Of a stretch of 64,000 nt of DNA, positions 18,134-27,616 are shown in pieces. Below the pieces are notes generated by a model, which had not been told where the DNA came from, ran no database searches, and saw only the letters and a list, made by a program, of their open reading frames with translations. The position numbers and the translations under genes are program-made. The DNA lies in assembly GCF_000023865.1 (NCBI RefSeq), contig NC_013159.1:3994001-4058000 (forward strand). Direction: 5' to 3'. The DNA comes from Saccharomonospora viridis DSM 43017 (GTDB lineage Bacteria > Actinomycetota > Actinomycetes > Mycobacteriales > Pseudonocardiaceae). How positions within the stretch are numbered: the first letter of the stretch is position 1; the number at the start of each line of letters is the position of its first letter.

Positions 18134-18598
18134 TTAGCGCTGATCAGCGAAGAAGTCGTTCAGCAGCGCCGCACACTCCGACTCCAGCACCCCTCCGACG
18201 ACCTCGGGACGGTGGTTGAGCCTGCGGTCCCGCACCACATCCCACAGCGAACAGACCGCACCCGTCCTCGGCTCCCACGCCCCGAACACCACCCGCGCCA
18301 CCCGGGCCAGCACGAGCGCGCCCGCGCACATCGTGCACGGCTCCACCGTCACCGCCAGCGTGCACCCTTCCAGCCGCCAGCCGTCACCGTGCACGCGCGC
18401 GGCCTCCCGTAGCGCCAGCACCTCGGCGTGCGCGGTGGGGTCCCCCAACCGTTCCCGGGCGTTGTGTGCGCCGGCCAACAGCCTTCCGTCCGGGGAGAAC
18501 ACCGCGGCGCCGATGGGGACGTCCGCCGTCCCGACGGCGCGCTCGGCGAAGCCGAGGGCGACGCGCACCGCGTCCACATCAGTCGGATGAGGTCTCAC
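18134..18598 (-). CDS. tadA: tRNA(adenine34) deaminase
   Basis: A 154-residue zinc deaminase that converts A34 to inosine in tRNA-Arg(ACG), allowing it to read CGU, CGC and CGA. The zinc and catalytic motifs are readable: HAEV near residue 56 and PCTMC near 86-90. I chose the GTG at 18598 because it overlaps the stop of the upstream partner gene (GTGA), and because family members start close to this point; a longer frame to 18640 exists. It sits next to tRNA-Ser, as in many actinobacteria. Confidence 0.92.
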   Translation of the reverse strand: MRPHPTDVDAVRVALGFAERAVGTADVPIGAAVFSPDGRLLAGAHNARERLGDPTAHAEVLALREAARVHGDGWRLEGCTLAVTVEPCTMCAGALVLARVARVVFGAWEPRTGAVCSLWDVVRDRRLNHRPEVVGGVLESECAALLNDFFADQR

Positions 18599-19077
18599 AG
18601 CTCGTCGAGCACCGCCGAATACTGATCGGCGAACCCGCACCGCTGGGCGATCATCTGCAACTGCTCGTCCGGGTAGAGCTCGATCTCGTTGGCGATGACC
18701 TCCAGCTCCGGCGCCGGCATGCCGAGGTCGGACAGGATCTCCAGATCCCCGACCGGCCAGATGACATCGTCGTCGTCATCGGGCGCCTCGGCCCGCAACA
18801 GGTCCAGCACGTCGGCGGCGATGTCGTAGTCCAGTGCCGCGGACGCGTCGGAGAGGAACAACGCCACGCCACTCGGCGCGGGCCGCACGATGACGAAGAA
18901 CTCGTCGTCCACCGCGAGTAGCCCGAACACCGCCCCCGGCGAACGCAGTTTCCGCAGCTCGGTGATGGCGGTGTCCAGCTCGCTCAACACAGCGTCGTCA
19001 AGTCGCTCACAACGCCATCGGCCGTCCTCTCGTACGACGGCCACCGCGAATCCCTCGACCGGCCCCTCCACCGTCAT
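18595..19077 (-). CDS. tRNA adenosine deaminase-associated protein
   Basis: A 160-residue acidic protein found in actinobacteria just before tadA and usually named from that position. Its function is unknown. It begins with a strand-rich segment (GFAVAVVREDGRWRCERL), then helices, and has an Asp run near residue 105. No membrane segment is seen. The ATG at 19077 is chosen over the open frame to 19587, which would overlap the divergent peptidase gene. Its stop overlaps the tadA start by 4 bases, so the two are translationally coupled and may act together. Confidence 0.85.
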   Translation of the reverse strand: MTVEGPVEGFAVAVVREDGRWRCERLDDAVLSELDTAITELRKLRSPGAVFGLLAVDDEFFVIVRPAPSGVALFLSDASAALDYDIAADVLDLLRAEAPDDDDDVIWPVGDLEILSDLGMPAPELEVIANEIELYPDEQLQMIAQRCGFADQYSAVLDEL

Positions 19078-19150
19078 AAGGCCACCGTATACCGACGTGG
19101 CCCCCGATGGCCGACGAGATGTAGTGGTCGAGCATGCCACTATCGACTCC

Positions 19151-20383
19151 ATGACGGGACCCACCGAATTACCTTCCCTACCCGACGCCCGGTTCGCCGG
19201 ACTGCTCAACGAGGCCAAGGCGCTGCAACAGACCACCGTCGCCCTGCGCCGTGCGATCCACCGCCACCCCGAGGTGGGCCTCCAACTGCCTCGGACCCAG
19301 CAGGCGGTGCTCGACGCACTCGACGGATTACCCGTCGAGACCACGCTCGGCACCACGACCACGTCCGTCACCGCCGTACTGCGCGGGGCCAAACCGGGCC
19401 CGGCCGTGCTGCTGCGAGCCGACATGGACGCGCTGCCGATGCCGGAGGACACGGGGTTGGAATTCGCGTCCGAGGTCCCGGGGGTCATGCACGCGTGCGG
19501 CCACGACACCCATGTGGCCATGCTCGTGGGGGCGGCGCGGTTGCTCGCCGACCACGTCGACGAACTCGCCGGTTCGGTCGTCTTCATGTTCCAGCCGGGC
19601 GAGGAGGGCCATCACGGCGCGCGGCACATGATCCACGAGGGGGTGCTGGACGCCGCGGGCATGCGCGTGCAGAAAGCGTTCGCCATCCACACGTTCGCCA
19701 ATCTGCCCACCGGCGTCATCGCCACCAAGTCCGGTCCGGTGCTCGCCTCGGAGGACAGCTTCGCGGTCGAGGTGATCGGTAAGGGCGGACACGCCTCCAT
19801 GCCGCATTCCGCCGTGGACCCGATCCCCGCCGTGGCCGAGATGGTGACGGCCCTGCAGAGCCGGGTGACGCGGACGGTGGACGTGTTCGACCCCGCGGTC
19901 GTCACCGTCACGCGCATCGCGGGCGGCACCACCGACAACGTGATCCCCGAGTCCGCCGAACTGGAGGGCACCATCCGGACGTTGTCGGAGCACACCCGCA
20001 GCTTCCTGCGCACCGAGGTGCCCGACGTCTGCGAGAAGATCGGCGAGGCGCACGGCTGCCGGGTCGTGGCCGACCTCAGGCCCGGTTTCCCCGTCACCGT
20101 CACCGACGAGCTCGAGACCCAACGCGTGCTCGACCTGGCCGCCGAGGTGTTGGGCGCGACGTATTCCCAGCGCATGTCCCACCCGATCATGGGGGCGGAG
20201 GACTTCTCCTACGTCCTGCAGCGGGTGCCGGGAGCGTTCGCCTTCCTCGGTGCGTGCCCACCCGACCTCGCCCCGGAGGAGGCTCCACCCAACCATTCCA
20301 ACCGGGTGCGTTACGACGAGGACGCACTGGCCTACGGCGTCGCCATGTACGCCGCCTACGCGCTGGACACGCTGCGCGGCTGA
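19151..20383 (+). CDS. M20-family amidohydrolase (hippurate hydrolase/aminoacylase type)
   Basis: A 410-residue cytosolic metallohydrolase of the M20D type that cleaves N-acyl amino acids or similar amides. Readable metal ligands include HACGHDTH near residues 115-122 and PGEEGHHG near 149, with a late His in NHSNR near 382. A dimerisation domain (KGGHASMPH near 215) interrupts the catalytic domain. The ATG at 19151 is preceded by a divergent promoter gap of about 70 bases shared with the tadA partner gene. The substrate cannot be told from sequence. Confidence 0.9.
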   Translation: MTGPTELPSLPDARFAGLLNEAKALQQTTVALRRAIHRHPEVGLQLPRTQQAVLDALDGLPVETTLGTTTTSVTAVLRGAKPGPAVLLRADMDALPMPEDTGLEFASEVPGVMHACGHDTHVAMLVGAARLLADHVDELAGSVVFMFQPGEEGHHGARHMIHEGVLDAAGMRVQKAFAIHTFANLPTGVIATKSGPVLASEDSFAVEVIGKGGHASMPHSAVDPIPAVAEMVTALQSRVTRTVDVFDPAVVTVTRIAGGTTDNVIPESAELEGTIRTLSEHTRSFLRTEVPDVCEKIGEAHGCRVVADLRPGFPVTVTDELETQRVLDLAAEVLGATYSQRMSHPIMGAEDFSYVLQRVPGAFAFLGACPPDLAPEEAPPNHSNRVRYDEDALAYGVAMYAAYALDTLRG

Positions 20384-20401
20384 TCCGGGGAGTCAGGCAG
20401 G

Positions 20402-21379
20402 ATGGGCGCTGTGCGGGACGTGTGTGTGATCGGACTCGGGCTGATCGGTGGTTCGGTGCTGCGGGCCGCCGCGAGAGCGGGCCGGACGGTGTGGGGTGCG
20501 ACGGCATCCACATCGGACGCCGAAGCGGCGGTGGCCGACGGCTTCGACGCGTCCACCGACGTGGCCGGGGCATTGCGCAAGGCGGCGGCCACCGACGCCC
20601 TCGTGGTACTCGCCGTGCCGCTCACCGCGCTGCGATCGGTCCTCACCGCCGTGGCCGAACACGCGCCCGACTGCCTGCTCACCGATGTCACCAGCGTGAA
20701 AGTCCCCGTACGTGACTCGGTGCGCGCCACGGCACCGTCGGTGACGTTCGTGGGCGGCCACCCGATGGCCGGCAGCGCCGAGTCCGGTTGGGCGGCGTCG
20801 ACGTCCGGGTTGTTCGACGGCGCCGCGTGGGTGCTCACGGTGGAATCGGACACCGACCTCGCCGCCTGGCGCGAGGTGGCGACGTTGGCGCTCGACTGTG
20901 GGGCACACGTGGTGCCTTTGGACGCCGAGGTCCACGACGAGACAGCGGCGCGCATCTCGCACCTGCCGCACCTGCTGGCGGCGGTGCTCGCCTCCATCGG
21001 CGCTGCCGGCGGACCGGTCGCCGCGGCACTCGCGGCCGGTTCGTTCACCGACGGTACCCGTGTGGCGGGTACGAGGCCGGAGCTCGTGCGCGCGATGACC
21101 GAGGGGAACCGGGCCGCGCTGCTGCCCGTTCTCGACGAGGCGTTGGGGGCGCTCGGGGCGGCGCGGGGTTCGCTCGCGTCGACCGGCGGCCTCGCCGCCA
21201 CCATCGACGCCGGGCACACGGCCGCACGCCGGGTGGCCGAACACCGTCGTGCGAACCGAACGAGCAGGTCCGTGCGACTATCGGCTTCCGATGCCCGACA
21301 GGCTCTGCTCGCCGTCGGTGACCGAGGAGGTCGGATCACCGCGTTCGACGGCGACGTCGCTCTTGCCGAGGTCCCCTGA
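20402..21379 (+). CDS. tyrA: Prephenate dehydrogenase
   Basis: A 325-residue NAD(P)-dependent enzyme that oxidatively decarboxylates prephenate to 4-hydroxyphenylpyruvate in tyrosine synthesis. The N-terminal Rossmann motif is IGLGLIGGS near residues 10-18. The GGHPMAGSAESG segment near 118-129 carries the catalytic His region of the family. The C-terminal half is helical and ends without an ACT domain. It starts 18 bases after the amidohydrolase gene and may share its transcript. Confidence 0.92.
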   Translation: MGAVRDVCVIGLGLIGGSVLRAAARAGRTVWGATASTSDAEAAVADGFDASTDVAGALRKAAATDALVVLAVPLTALRSVLTAVAEHAPDCLLTDVTSVKVPVRDSVRATAPSVTFVGGHPMAGSAESGWAASTSGLFDGAAWVLTVESDTDLAAWREVATLALDCGAHVVPLDAEVHDETAARISHLPHLLAAVLASIGAAGGPVAAALAAGSFTDGTRVAGTRPELVRAMTEGNRAALLPVLDEALGALGAARGSLASTGGLAATIDAGHTAARRVAEHRRANRTSRSVRLSASDARQALLAVGDRGGRITAFDGDVALAEVP

Positions 21380-21483
21380 CGGAAGAGGCCCTCCTTTCTC
21401 CGGCAGCGTGCTCACGAACCGCGTTCACAGGCCACGACAACCACGGCCACTACGACCACGCGTTCGCGGTCACGGCCGCGGGA

Positions 21484-21699
21484 CTACCGCCCCGACTGTC
21501 CGGGCCGACCGTTTCCCCTCGCGTTCTTCTGCAGGAAGGACTTCGCCTTCCTCGTCGCCGTGTCGATCTTGTCCGACTGCTTGCCGAACCGCGATTTGGC
21601 CATGCTGCTCGCCTTGTCGAGGCCCTGTTCGATCTTGTCGCTGTTCTTGCTCAGCATGTCCTGAGCCATGGTCTTGAGCTGGTGAAGGTTGATAGCCAT
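21484..21699 (-). CDS. MT0933-type antitoxin-like small protein
   Basis: A 71-residue basic helical protein. Residues about 8-50 (AQDMLSKNSDKIEQGLDKAS and following) resemble the MT0933/Rv0909 antitoxin family of actinobacteria. No partner toxin gene is next to it, so it is either an orphan antitoxin or a general small protein of that fold. The start at 21699 gives the full family length. It lies between convergent tyrA and the FUSC gene. Confidence 0.75.
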   Translation of the reverse strand: MAINLHQLKTMAQDMLSKNSDKIEQGLDKASSMAKSRFGKQSDKIDTATRKAKSFLQKNARGNGRPGQSGR

Positions 21700-21756
21700 A
21701 CCTCCAATGCACCAGCATCGGCGACATCGTGCAACGCGAGTGTCACCCCGATCCGC

Positions 21757-23772
21757 TCAATGTACGTGTCGGAACGTGTGCAGATCCGGCCCGGTGATCA
21801 CGTCCAGGGCCATCGCGAGTTGGCTCCTCACCCCCGCGAGCTGATCGCCTTGGGGTAGGTCTACAGGAGGCGGTTCGATGCCGGTGCGTACCGCGAGGGA
21901 GAACTCCGCCAGCGCCGCGCGGACCTTACGGACCTCGCTCTCCTCGGGTGGTTCGAGCACGTTCCGATCGAGGGAGACGGCTACCGCGGTGATGGCGTCG
22001 ACGAGCTGTTCGAGGGCCACGATGCCGGGCCACCACGCCACCGCCTGCCGTCCCGCGGCGGAGGGTTCCACCACGTTCTGCAGGAACGCCGTCCGCACGT
22101 CGGACAGCTCCCGGTAGGCCTTGCGTCGTCGCCGGGACCGTTCGTTACGCCTCTGCGCGTCCTTCGCGGGCCGGAGCGCGTACTCGCTGTAGGAGGAGAT
22201 CGCCTCCGCCACATCGGCGAGTCTTCTCCCGAGCACGGGCCTGCGGCTTCCGGGCCACAGCAGGTACCCGAACACCAGCACGAGCGCGCACCCCACCATG
22301 GTGTCCACCACCCTTTCCGGAGCGGCCTCGTAGTCTCCGGAGGACAGTGCCATCTGGATGAGGACCAGCGGTGTCGCGAACGCGCTCAGCAGTCCGTAGT
22401 GTCGCCCCTTGCCGAAGGCGAGCCCCACACCGAACAGGGCGACCAGGGGTATGAACAGCGCCGCGTGCGGCGTCAACGCCAAAGCCGCTCCCCCGACGCC
22501 GGCACCGACGACGGTGCCGACCCCGCGCAGAACGGCTCTGCCGAACACGGAACCGAAGTCCGGTTTGAGCACCAGGCCCACGGTGAGCGTGATCCAGTAC
22601 GACCGGTCGTTGGGCACGTAGAAACGCGTGAGCTCGGCCAGGGTCACGCACACGGTCAGTCGGGCGGCCGCCAACCAGGTCAACGGACCGGAGGACAACG
22701 ACAGCAACCATTCCCACACCCGCCGCCACGCGGCCGGACGGGCCCGTCGTAGCTGTTCCTTCTCCGCGTCGAGGTCCCGTAACGCCGCGTACAGCGCCGC
22801 CACCGCCGGCGGCTGCTCCGGACGATCGTCCGGCGGGGACGGCGGCGTGGGCAACGGGGCACCGGACAGCACGGCCGTCGAAAGATCGGTGAGGTGTGCG
22901 ATCACCTCACGCGGCGGCCGGACCCCCTCGTTGACGGCGGCCACCGCGGCCTCGACGAGGGGTGTGCTGGCGACGAGTCGGTTGAGCAGCTTCCGGTAGG
23001 TGTCGTCACGCCCCGGCAACCACGACCGCGCACTCAACAACCGGTCGTAGGCGGTGTTCAGGGCCTGGGTGAGCCGATACCTGGCGTCGAGCGCGGTCTC
23101 GTCGTCATCCGCGGCCGCGGCCGACAGCATCGTCGCGAGTTCGAGGTACACCTGGGCCACGGCACTGCGTTCCGGGACCGTGGCCCGGGTGGTCCAACCC
23201 ACCAACGCGGCGAACAGTCCCCACGCGGCGCCCACGGCGAAGCAGGTGAGCGAGATGCCCGCCGGAACGCCCGCGGTCGACTGCCCGGTGCCCAGCACGG
23301 TGAAGACGAAAAGCTGGAGTCCGGCGATGGAGGCGTTACTACCCGCGTCGCTGATCAGCGCCGAGACGGCGGCGATCCCGATGACGACGAGCGCGGACAG
23401 AACCGCATCGGCCCCGGTGAGGACTCCGAGCGCGAAGCCGAACACGGCGGCGCCCAATGCCCCGGACAACCGTTTCGCCCGGGAGCGATACGCACCGACG
23501 ACGTCCGCCGTGATCGACGGCAAGGCACCGGCCGACACCAATGCCCCGTAGCCGATGTGGTCGACCAGATAACCCACCGCGATCGGCGCCGACAGCACCA
23601 CGGCGGCACGCACCAGCTGCGACCAGTGGATCGGCACGGGTTTGGTCCGCAACAGGTGCACAAGCCACCGTGGGATGACTCTGCCTGCACGGTCGTCGGA
23701 CGGGTCCACGTGGCCATCTTGACGCACCGCTGCCGCCGCAGCTCGCTCGCGAGAACCCCCGAAGATCGTCAT
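21757..23772 (-). CDS. FUSC-family inner-membrane exporter
   Basis: A 671-residue membrane protein of the FUSC/aromatic acid exporter type. Two similar membrane halves are visible, each with several helices (residues about 50-205 and 365-515), separated and followed by cytosolic helical regions. The repeat of two halves is typical of YccS/FUSC proteins, thought to export aromatic acids or related compounds. No periplasmic adaptor gene is nearby, as expected in a monoderm-like actinobacterium. The start at 23772 has about 30 polar residues before the first membrane region and could be shorter. Confidence 0.85.
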   Translation of the reverse strand: MTIFGGSRERAAAAAVRQDGHVDPSDDRAGRVIPRWLVHLLRTKPVPIHWSQLVRAAVVLSAPIAVGYLVDHIGYGALVSAGALPSITADVVGAYRSRAKRLSGALGAAVFGFALGVLTGADAVLSALVVIGIAAVSALISDAGSNASIAGLQLFVFTVLGTGQSTAGVPAGISLTCFAVGAAWGLFAALVGWTTRATVPERSAVAQVYLELATMLSAAAADDDETALDARYRLTQALNTAYDRLLSARSWLPGRDDTYRKLLNRLVASTPLVEAAVAAVNEGVRPPREVIAHLTDLSTAVLSGAPLPTPPSPPDDRPEQPPAVAALYAALRDLDAEKEQLRRARPAAWRRVWEWLLSLSSGPLTWLAAARLTVCVTLAELTRFYVPNDRSYWITLTVGLVLKPDFGSVFGRAVLRGVGTVVGAGVGGAALALTPHAALFIPLVALFGVGLAFGKGRHYGLLSAFATPLVLIQMALSSGDYEAAPERVVDTMVGCALVLVFGYLLWPGSRRPVLGRRLADVAEAISSYSEYALRPAKDAQRRNERSRRRRKAYRELSDVRTAFLQNVVEPSAAGRQAVAWWPGIVALEQLVDAITAVAVSLDRNVLEPPEESEVRKVRAALAEFSLAVRTGIEPPPVDLPQGDQLAGVRSQLAMALDVITGPDLHTFRHVH

Positions 23773-23833
23773 GTCCCTCGGGTCGGCGAGGCGGGCGGCA
23801 GCCGACGGCCCGTCCAGCCGCTTCCGCGTGTCG

Positions 23834-24343
23834 TCAGGTGTGTGCGCGTCGCGCGCGTTCCCGGTGCCAACGGTCGAACAACACCGGGATCTCCGCGAGG
23901 AGGAAATCCAGGAAATCGGCCATCTCGGTCAGCCGCCGCCCCGCGGGGGTGTCGGGGCCGACCGCGTCGACCCCCTCGACCGTCACGTCACGCCACATGC
24001 GCAGCGTCCGGTCGTGTTTGAAGAACGAGGCGAACCACAGATCGTCGTAGAGCCGGTAGTGATCACGCCGCTCGCCCGGCTTGCGTTCCTTGGAGACCAG
24101 CCCGAGCTGCTCCAGGTACCGCACCGCACCGGAGACCGCGGCCGGACTGATGGACAGGGTGCCGGCGAGTTCGGCGGCGGTCATGGTGCCGCTGTCGGAC
24201 ACGGTCAGCGCGGCGAAGACCCTCGCTGCAGTGCGCTGTATGCCCATCTCGGTCAGTGTCAGCGCGAGTTTCTCGATGTAGACACGCACTGCCTCGTCCG
24301 TGGTCTCGCCCGGTTCCCGCGGCGACTGCGGCCTGGCGGACAT
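23834..24343 (-). CDS. GbsR/MarR-like transcription regulator
   Basis: A 169-residue winged-helix regulator. The HTH region is around residues 45-100 (AARVFAALTV, then LAGTLSISPAAVSGAVRYLEQLGL), followed by a wing with KPGERRDHYRL and a helical C-terminal part. The ATG at 24343 has AAGGAG 9 bases upstream, so it is preferred over the ATG at 24370. It is divergent from an ABC exporter operon and the shared gap holds a nested palindrome, so it probably represses that operon and itself in response to an exported compound. Confidence 0.88.
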   Translation of the reverse strand: MSARPQSPREPGETTDEAVRVYIEKLALTLTEMGIQRTAARVFAALTVSDSGTMTAAELAGTLSISPAAVSGAVRYLEQLGLVSKERKPGERRDHYRLYDDLWFASFFKHDRTLRMWRDVTVEGVDAVGPDTPAGRRLTEMADFLDFLLAEIPVLFDRWHRERARRAHT

Positions 24344-24384
24344 GTGATCACACTCCTTTCGACCCGACATTACTCAGGCCGAAA

Positions 24385-24424
24385 AATTTCAGAACATTCT
24401 GAGTCTTCAGAATTTTGTGAAATT
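24385..24424. promoter_or_regulatory. Nested palindromes in the MarR/ABC exporter promoter
   Basis: In the 98-base divergent gap there is an outer inverted repeat AATTTCA (24385-24391) and TGAAATT (24418-24424). Inside it is a tighter one, TCAGAA CA TTCTGA (24389-24402). The area is AT-rich against the GC-rich background. It is the likely operator of the regulator at 23834-24343. Confidence 0.7.
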
Positions 24425-24441
24425 AGTGTAACTTCTCGGAC

Positions 24442-25350
24442 ATGGACCACTGCATCTCGATCTCCGGGCTACGCAAGTCGTTCGGACCCACCGTCGCTCT
24501 GGACGGCCTCGACCTCTCCGTGGCCACGGGCGAGGTGCACGGTTTCCTCGGCCCCAACGGCTCCGGCAAGTCCACCACCATCCGGATCCTGCTGGGTCTG
24601 CTGCGCGCCGACGGCGGATCGGTGGCGTTGCTCGGCGGCGATCCGTGGCGGGACGCCACCCGCCTGCACCGCCGTCTCGCCTACGTACCCGGCGACGTGG
24701 CCCTGTGGCCCACCCTCAGCGGTGGCGAGGTCATCGACCTGCTCGGCAGGCTCCGGGGCGGCCTCGATCCGCGCAGACGGGCCGAACTCATCGAACGTTT
24801 CGACCTCGACCCCACCAAGAAGGGGCGTGCGTACTCGAAGGGCAACCGGCAGAAGGTGGCGCTCGTGGCCGCGCTCGCCTCGGACGTGGAACTGCTGATC
24901 CTCGACGAACCGACCTCCGGACTCGACCCGCTGATGGAAGCCGTGTTCCGGGAGGAGATCAGGCAGGAACGGGACCGGGGACGCACGGTGCTGCTGTCGA
25001 GCCACATCCTGTCCGAGGTCGAGGACCTGTGCGATCGCGTGAGCATCATCAGAGCGGGCAGGACCGTCGAGTCCGGCACGCTCGCGCAGCTGCGGCACCT
25101 CACCCGCACCACCGTCACCGCCGATCTGGCGGGACCGCCCGACGGCCTCACCCGGCTCGAGGGCGTGCACGACCTTCGGATCGAAGGGCGCCGGGTGCGC
25201 TTCGCCGTCGAAACGGACGCTTTGAACGAGGCACTGCGCGCTCTGGCCGCCATCGGCGTGCACAGCCTCACCAGTCAACCACCGACGCTGGAGGAGCTGT
25301 TCCTGCGTCACTACACCGACGGACCCGGCGACGAGGCGAGGGCGTCATGA
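24442..25350 (+). CDS. ABC exporter, ATP-binding subunit
   Basis: A 302-residue ATPase of the CcmA/drug-exporter type. The Walker A is GPNGSGKST at residues 37-45, the signature is the degenerate YSKGNRQK near 132, and the Walker B is [12 protein letters not shown] near 153. The C-terminal 90 residues are the extra regulatory domain seen in exporters of this type. It is translationally coupled (ATGA) to the permease and divergent from a MarR-like regulator. It probably powers export of a drug or polyketide-like compound. Confidence 0.93.
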   Translation: MDHCISISGLRKSFGPTVALDGLDLSVATGEVHGFLGPNGSGKSTTIRILLGLLRADGGSVALLGGDPWRDATRLHRRLAYVPGDVALWPTLSGGEVIDLLGRLRGGLDPRRRAELIERFDLDPTKKGRAYSKGNRQKVALVAALASDVELLILDEPTSGLDPLMEAVFREEIRQERDRGRTVLLSSHILSEVEDLCDRVSIIRAGRTVESGTLAQLRHLTRTTVTADLAGPPDGLTRLEGVHDLRIEGRRVRFAVETDALNEALRALAAIGVHSLTSQPPTLEELFLRHYTDGPGDEARAS

Positions 25351-27032
25351 CCGGTGACGACGCGCGTACCCCGGCCGACTCCGGAACACTTCGGAGTCCG
25401 AAATCGACCGGGGAACCGTCCGAAACGACCCCAACAGCGGGCAACCTCAGCGGTACCGGACAGCTCATTCGCCTCGCACTGCGTCGCGATCGCCTGGTGC
25501 TGCCGCTGTGGATCGTCGTGGTGGTGCTGCTGACCACCGCCGGCGCGGGCGCCTACGAACAGCTGTACCCGGACCCGGCCGAGCGCGCCGCGCTGACGGC
25601 GAGCATGGCGAACAACCCCTCCATCACCCTGCTGCTCGGCCCCGCCTACGACCTGTCCACGGCGGGTGGCTTCACCGCCTGGCGTTTCGGCACGATGCTG
25701 TCACTGCTCCTCGCGCTGGTCTGTGTCTTCACCATGACCAGACACACGCGGCAGGAGGAGGAGACGGGCAGGTACGAACTGCTGTCGTCCACCGTCGTCG
25801 GCCGCTACGCCTTCCTCGCCGCGTCGTCGGTGGTGTGCGCGGCGTTCGCGGCGCTCACGGGACTGGCCACGGCGGCGGCGTTGATCGCGGCGGGTACGTC
25901 GGCATCCGGCGCGTTCGCGTTCGGTCTCGGATTGACGTCGGTGGCGTGGGTGTTCACCGGTGTCGCGGCCGTCACCGCACAGCTGGCCGAGTACTCCAGG
26001 ACCGCCAACGGCCTGGCCGGAGCGGTGCTGGGTATCGCGTTCGCGGTGCGGGCCGTCGGCGACTCGTCGGCGGAGGCCTCGTGGTTGTCGTGGTTGTCGC
26101 CGCTCGGCTGGGCCACCCGGGTGCGCCCGTTCGCCGGGGACCGGTTCTGGGTGTTGCTCATCCCCGTGGTCGTGACCGCCGCCCTTGCCGTCACCGCCTA
26201 CCTGTTACAACGCCGAAGGGATGTCGGGTTCGGACTGCTGCCCACCCCGCTCGGCCCGGCCACCGCCGCACCCCGACTGCGGACGCCGTTCGCCCTCGCC
26301 GTCCGTCTGCACAGGGGGACACTGCTGGGCTGGGTCGCCGGTTTCGCGGTCCTGAGTGTGCTGTTCGGTTGGCTGGCCTCCGATATCGGCGACATCGTCG
26401 GTGACAACGAGCGGATGCGCGACATGCTGGCCGAGCTGGGCGGCGGACGAGGCATGGTCGACGCCTACTTGGCCGCCACGGCGGACATCTTCGGCATGGT
26501 GGCCGCGCTCTTCGTGGTCCAGGCGACGGTGCGGATACGCACGGAGGAGACCGCGCTACGGGCCGAGCCGCTGCTGACCACCGGTGTGTCCCGCTTGCGG
26601 TGGGTCACCGGTCATCTCGTGCTCGTCTTCGCGGGTGGGGCCGCGCTGTTGCTGGCGGCGGGTCTCGGTATGGGATTCGCGCACGGCGTGCGGGTGGGTG
26701 ACGTCGGGGCACAGACGCCCGACGTGCTGCTGGCCTGTCTGTCGCAGATCCCCGCCGTGTTCGTCGTCGGCGGCGTGGCCGTGGTGCTGTTCGGGCTCCT
26801 TCCCGCCCACACCGTTGGAGCGTGGGCGGTCGCCGCCGCGTTCCTCCTGCTCAGCCTGTTCGGCCCGGTGTTGCAGTTGGACCAGGCGGTGTTGAACGCC
26901 TCGCCGTTCCAACATGTGCCACAGCTGCCGAGCGAGGACTTCACCGCGGCCCCGATGCTGTGGTTGACGCTGGTGGCGGCCGGGCTGGTCACGGCGGGGG
27001 TCGTCGGGTTCCGACGTCGCGACCTCGGGTAG
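25347..27032 (+). CDS. ABC exporter permease (polyketide-antibiotic exporter type)
   Basis: A 561-residue membrane protein with about 12 predicted helices in two similar halves, each starting with a helix and a large extracytoplasmic loop. This arrangement is known from actinobacterial ABC transporters annotated as exporters of polyketide antibiotics. The N-terminal 40 residues are polar and Thr/Ser/Pro-rich. The ATG overlaps the ATPase stop by 4 bases. It ends 2 bases from the convergent lipoprotein gene. Confidence 0.88.
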   Translation: MTGDDARTPADSGTLRSPKSTGEPSETTPTAGNLSGTGQLIRLALRRDRLVLPLWIVVVVLLTTAGAGAYEQLYPDPAERAALTASMANNPSITLLLGPAYDLSTAGGFTAWRFGTMLSLLLALVCVFTMTRHTRQEEETGRYELLSSTVVGRYAFLAASSVVCAAFAALTGLATAAALIAAGTSASGAFAFGLGLTSVAWVFTGVAAVTAQLAEYSRTANGLAGAVLGIAFAVRAVGDSSAEASWLSWLSPLGWATRVRPFAGDRFWVLLIPVVVTAALAVTAYLLQRRRDVGFGLLPTPLGPATAAPRLRTPFALAVRLHRGTLLGWVAGFAVLSVLFGWLASDIGDIVGDNERMRDMLAELGGGRGMVDAYLAATADIFGMVAALFVVQATVRIRTEETALRAEPLLTTGVSRLRWVTGHLVLVFAGGAALLLAAGLGMGFAHGVRVGDVGAQTPDVLLACLSQIPAVFVVGGVAVVLFGLLPAHTVGAWAVAAAFLLLSLFGPVLQLDQAVLNASPFQHVPQLPSEDFTAAPMLWLTLVAAGLVTAGVVGFRRRDLG

Positions 27033-27033
27033 T

Positions 27034-27540
27034 TCACCCGCGTGGGGTCACGCTGCCGTCGGCGGCCACGTCGAGGCGCAGTTGCGGACCGGCCGAGTCA
27101 CCGTCGAACCCGTTCGGATGCACCGGCTGTGGGGTGCTCTCCACCGTGTGGTGTACGAGCTTCTCACCCGCCTCGTCGAAGACGGTGAGGGTCACCCGTA
27201 CCGGTTCCTCGGGGAGTTCGGGAAGCTCCGTGAAACCGTGGAAACCACCCGTTTCGCGCACCTGGGCCGAGCAGACGTCGTCCGGGTCGGTGCCCTCGCA
27301 CGGGGACGGGTCCACCGTCGTGGCCGGGTGGAGTTCGACGTCGACCGGGTGGCACCGCCCGTCCCAGCACACCTCCAACGCCACGGACCCGGCGTCCAAC
27401 CCGGGCGCGATGTCCACACTCACCCCGGCGGGCGCGTAGACCTCCGCTCGGGGGCCATCCTGTGGGGAATGTCGTTCCTCGCCCCCTGGAACAGCACATC
27501 CGGCGAGGAGCAGCAGGACGAGGACGGTAAGAGCACGCAT
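27034..27540 (-). CDS. Putative secreted lipoprotein
   Basis: A 168-residue protein with a short lipoprotein signal (MRALTVLVLLLLAGC; the lipobox Cys is residue 15). The mature part is strand-rich with Cys residues near 58, 63, 80 and 90 that may form disulfides. I do not recognise a family. It is probably anchored to the outer face of the membrane. It is convergent with the ABC exporter and its start is 76 bases from the divergent gabD gene. Confidence 0.78.
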   Translation of the reverse strand: MRALTVLVLLLLAGCAVPGGEERHSPQDGPRAEVYAPAGVSVDIAPGLDAGSVALEVCWDGRCHPVDVELHPATTVDPSPCEGTDPDDVCSAQVRETGGFHGFTELPELPEEPVRVTLTVFDEAGEKLVHHTVESTPQPVHPNGFDGDSAGPQLRLDVAADGSVTPRG

Positions 27541-27616
27541 GCCGGTTCAGACGGGACGAACCCGTCACCGGGTTGCATCGGGTGTCACCTCCACAAGTCA
27601 CGGGTAGTCCCGCGGT

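Noticed and set aside
19078-19587. An extension of the tadA partner gene to 19587
   Set aside because: It would overlap the divergent M20 gene by over 400 bases and the added residues are Ser-rich shadow sequence.
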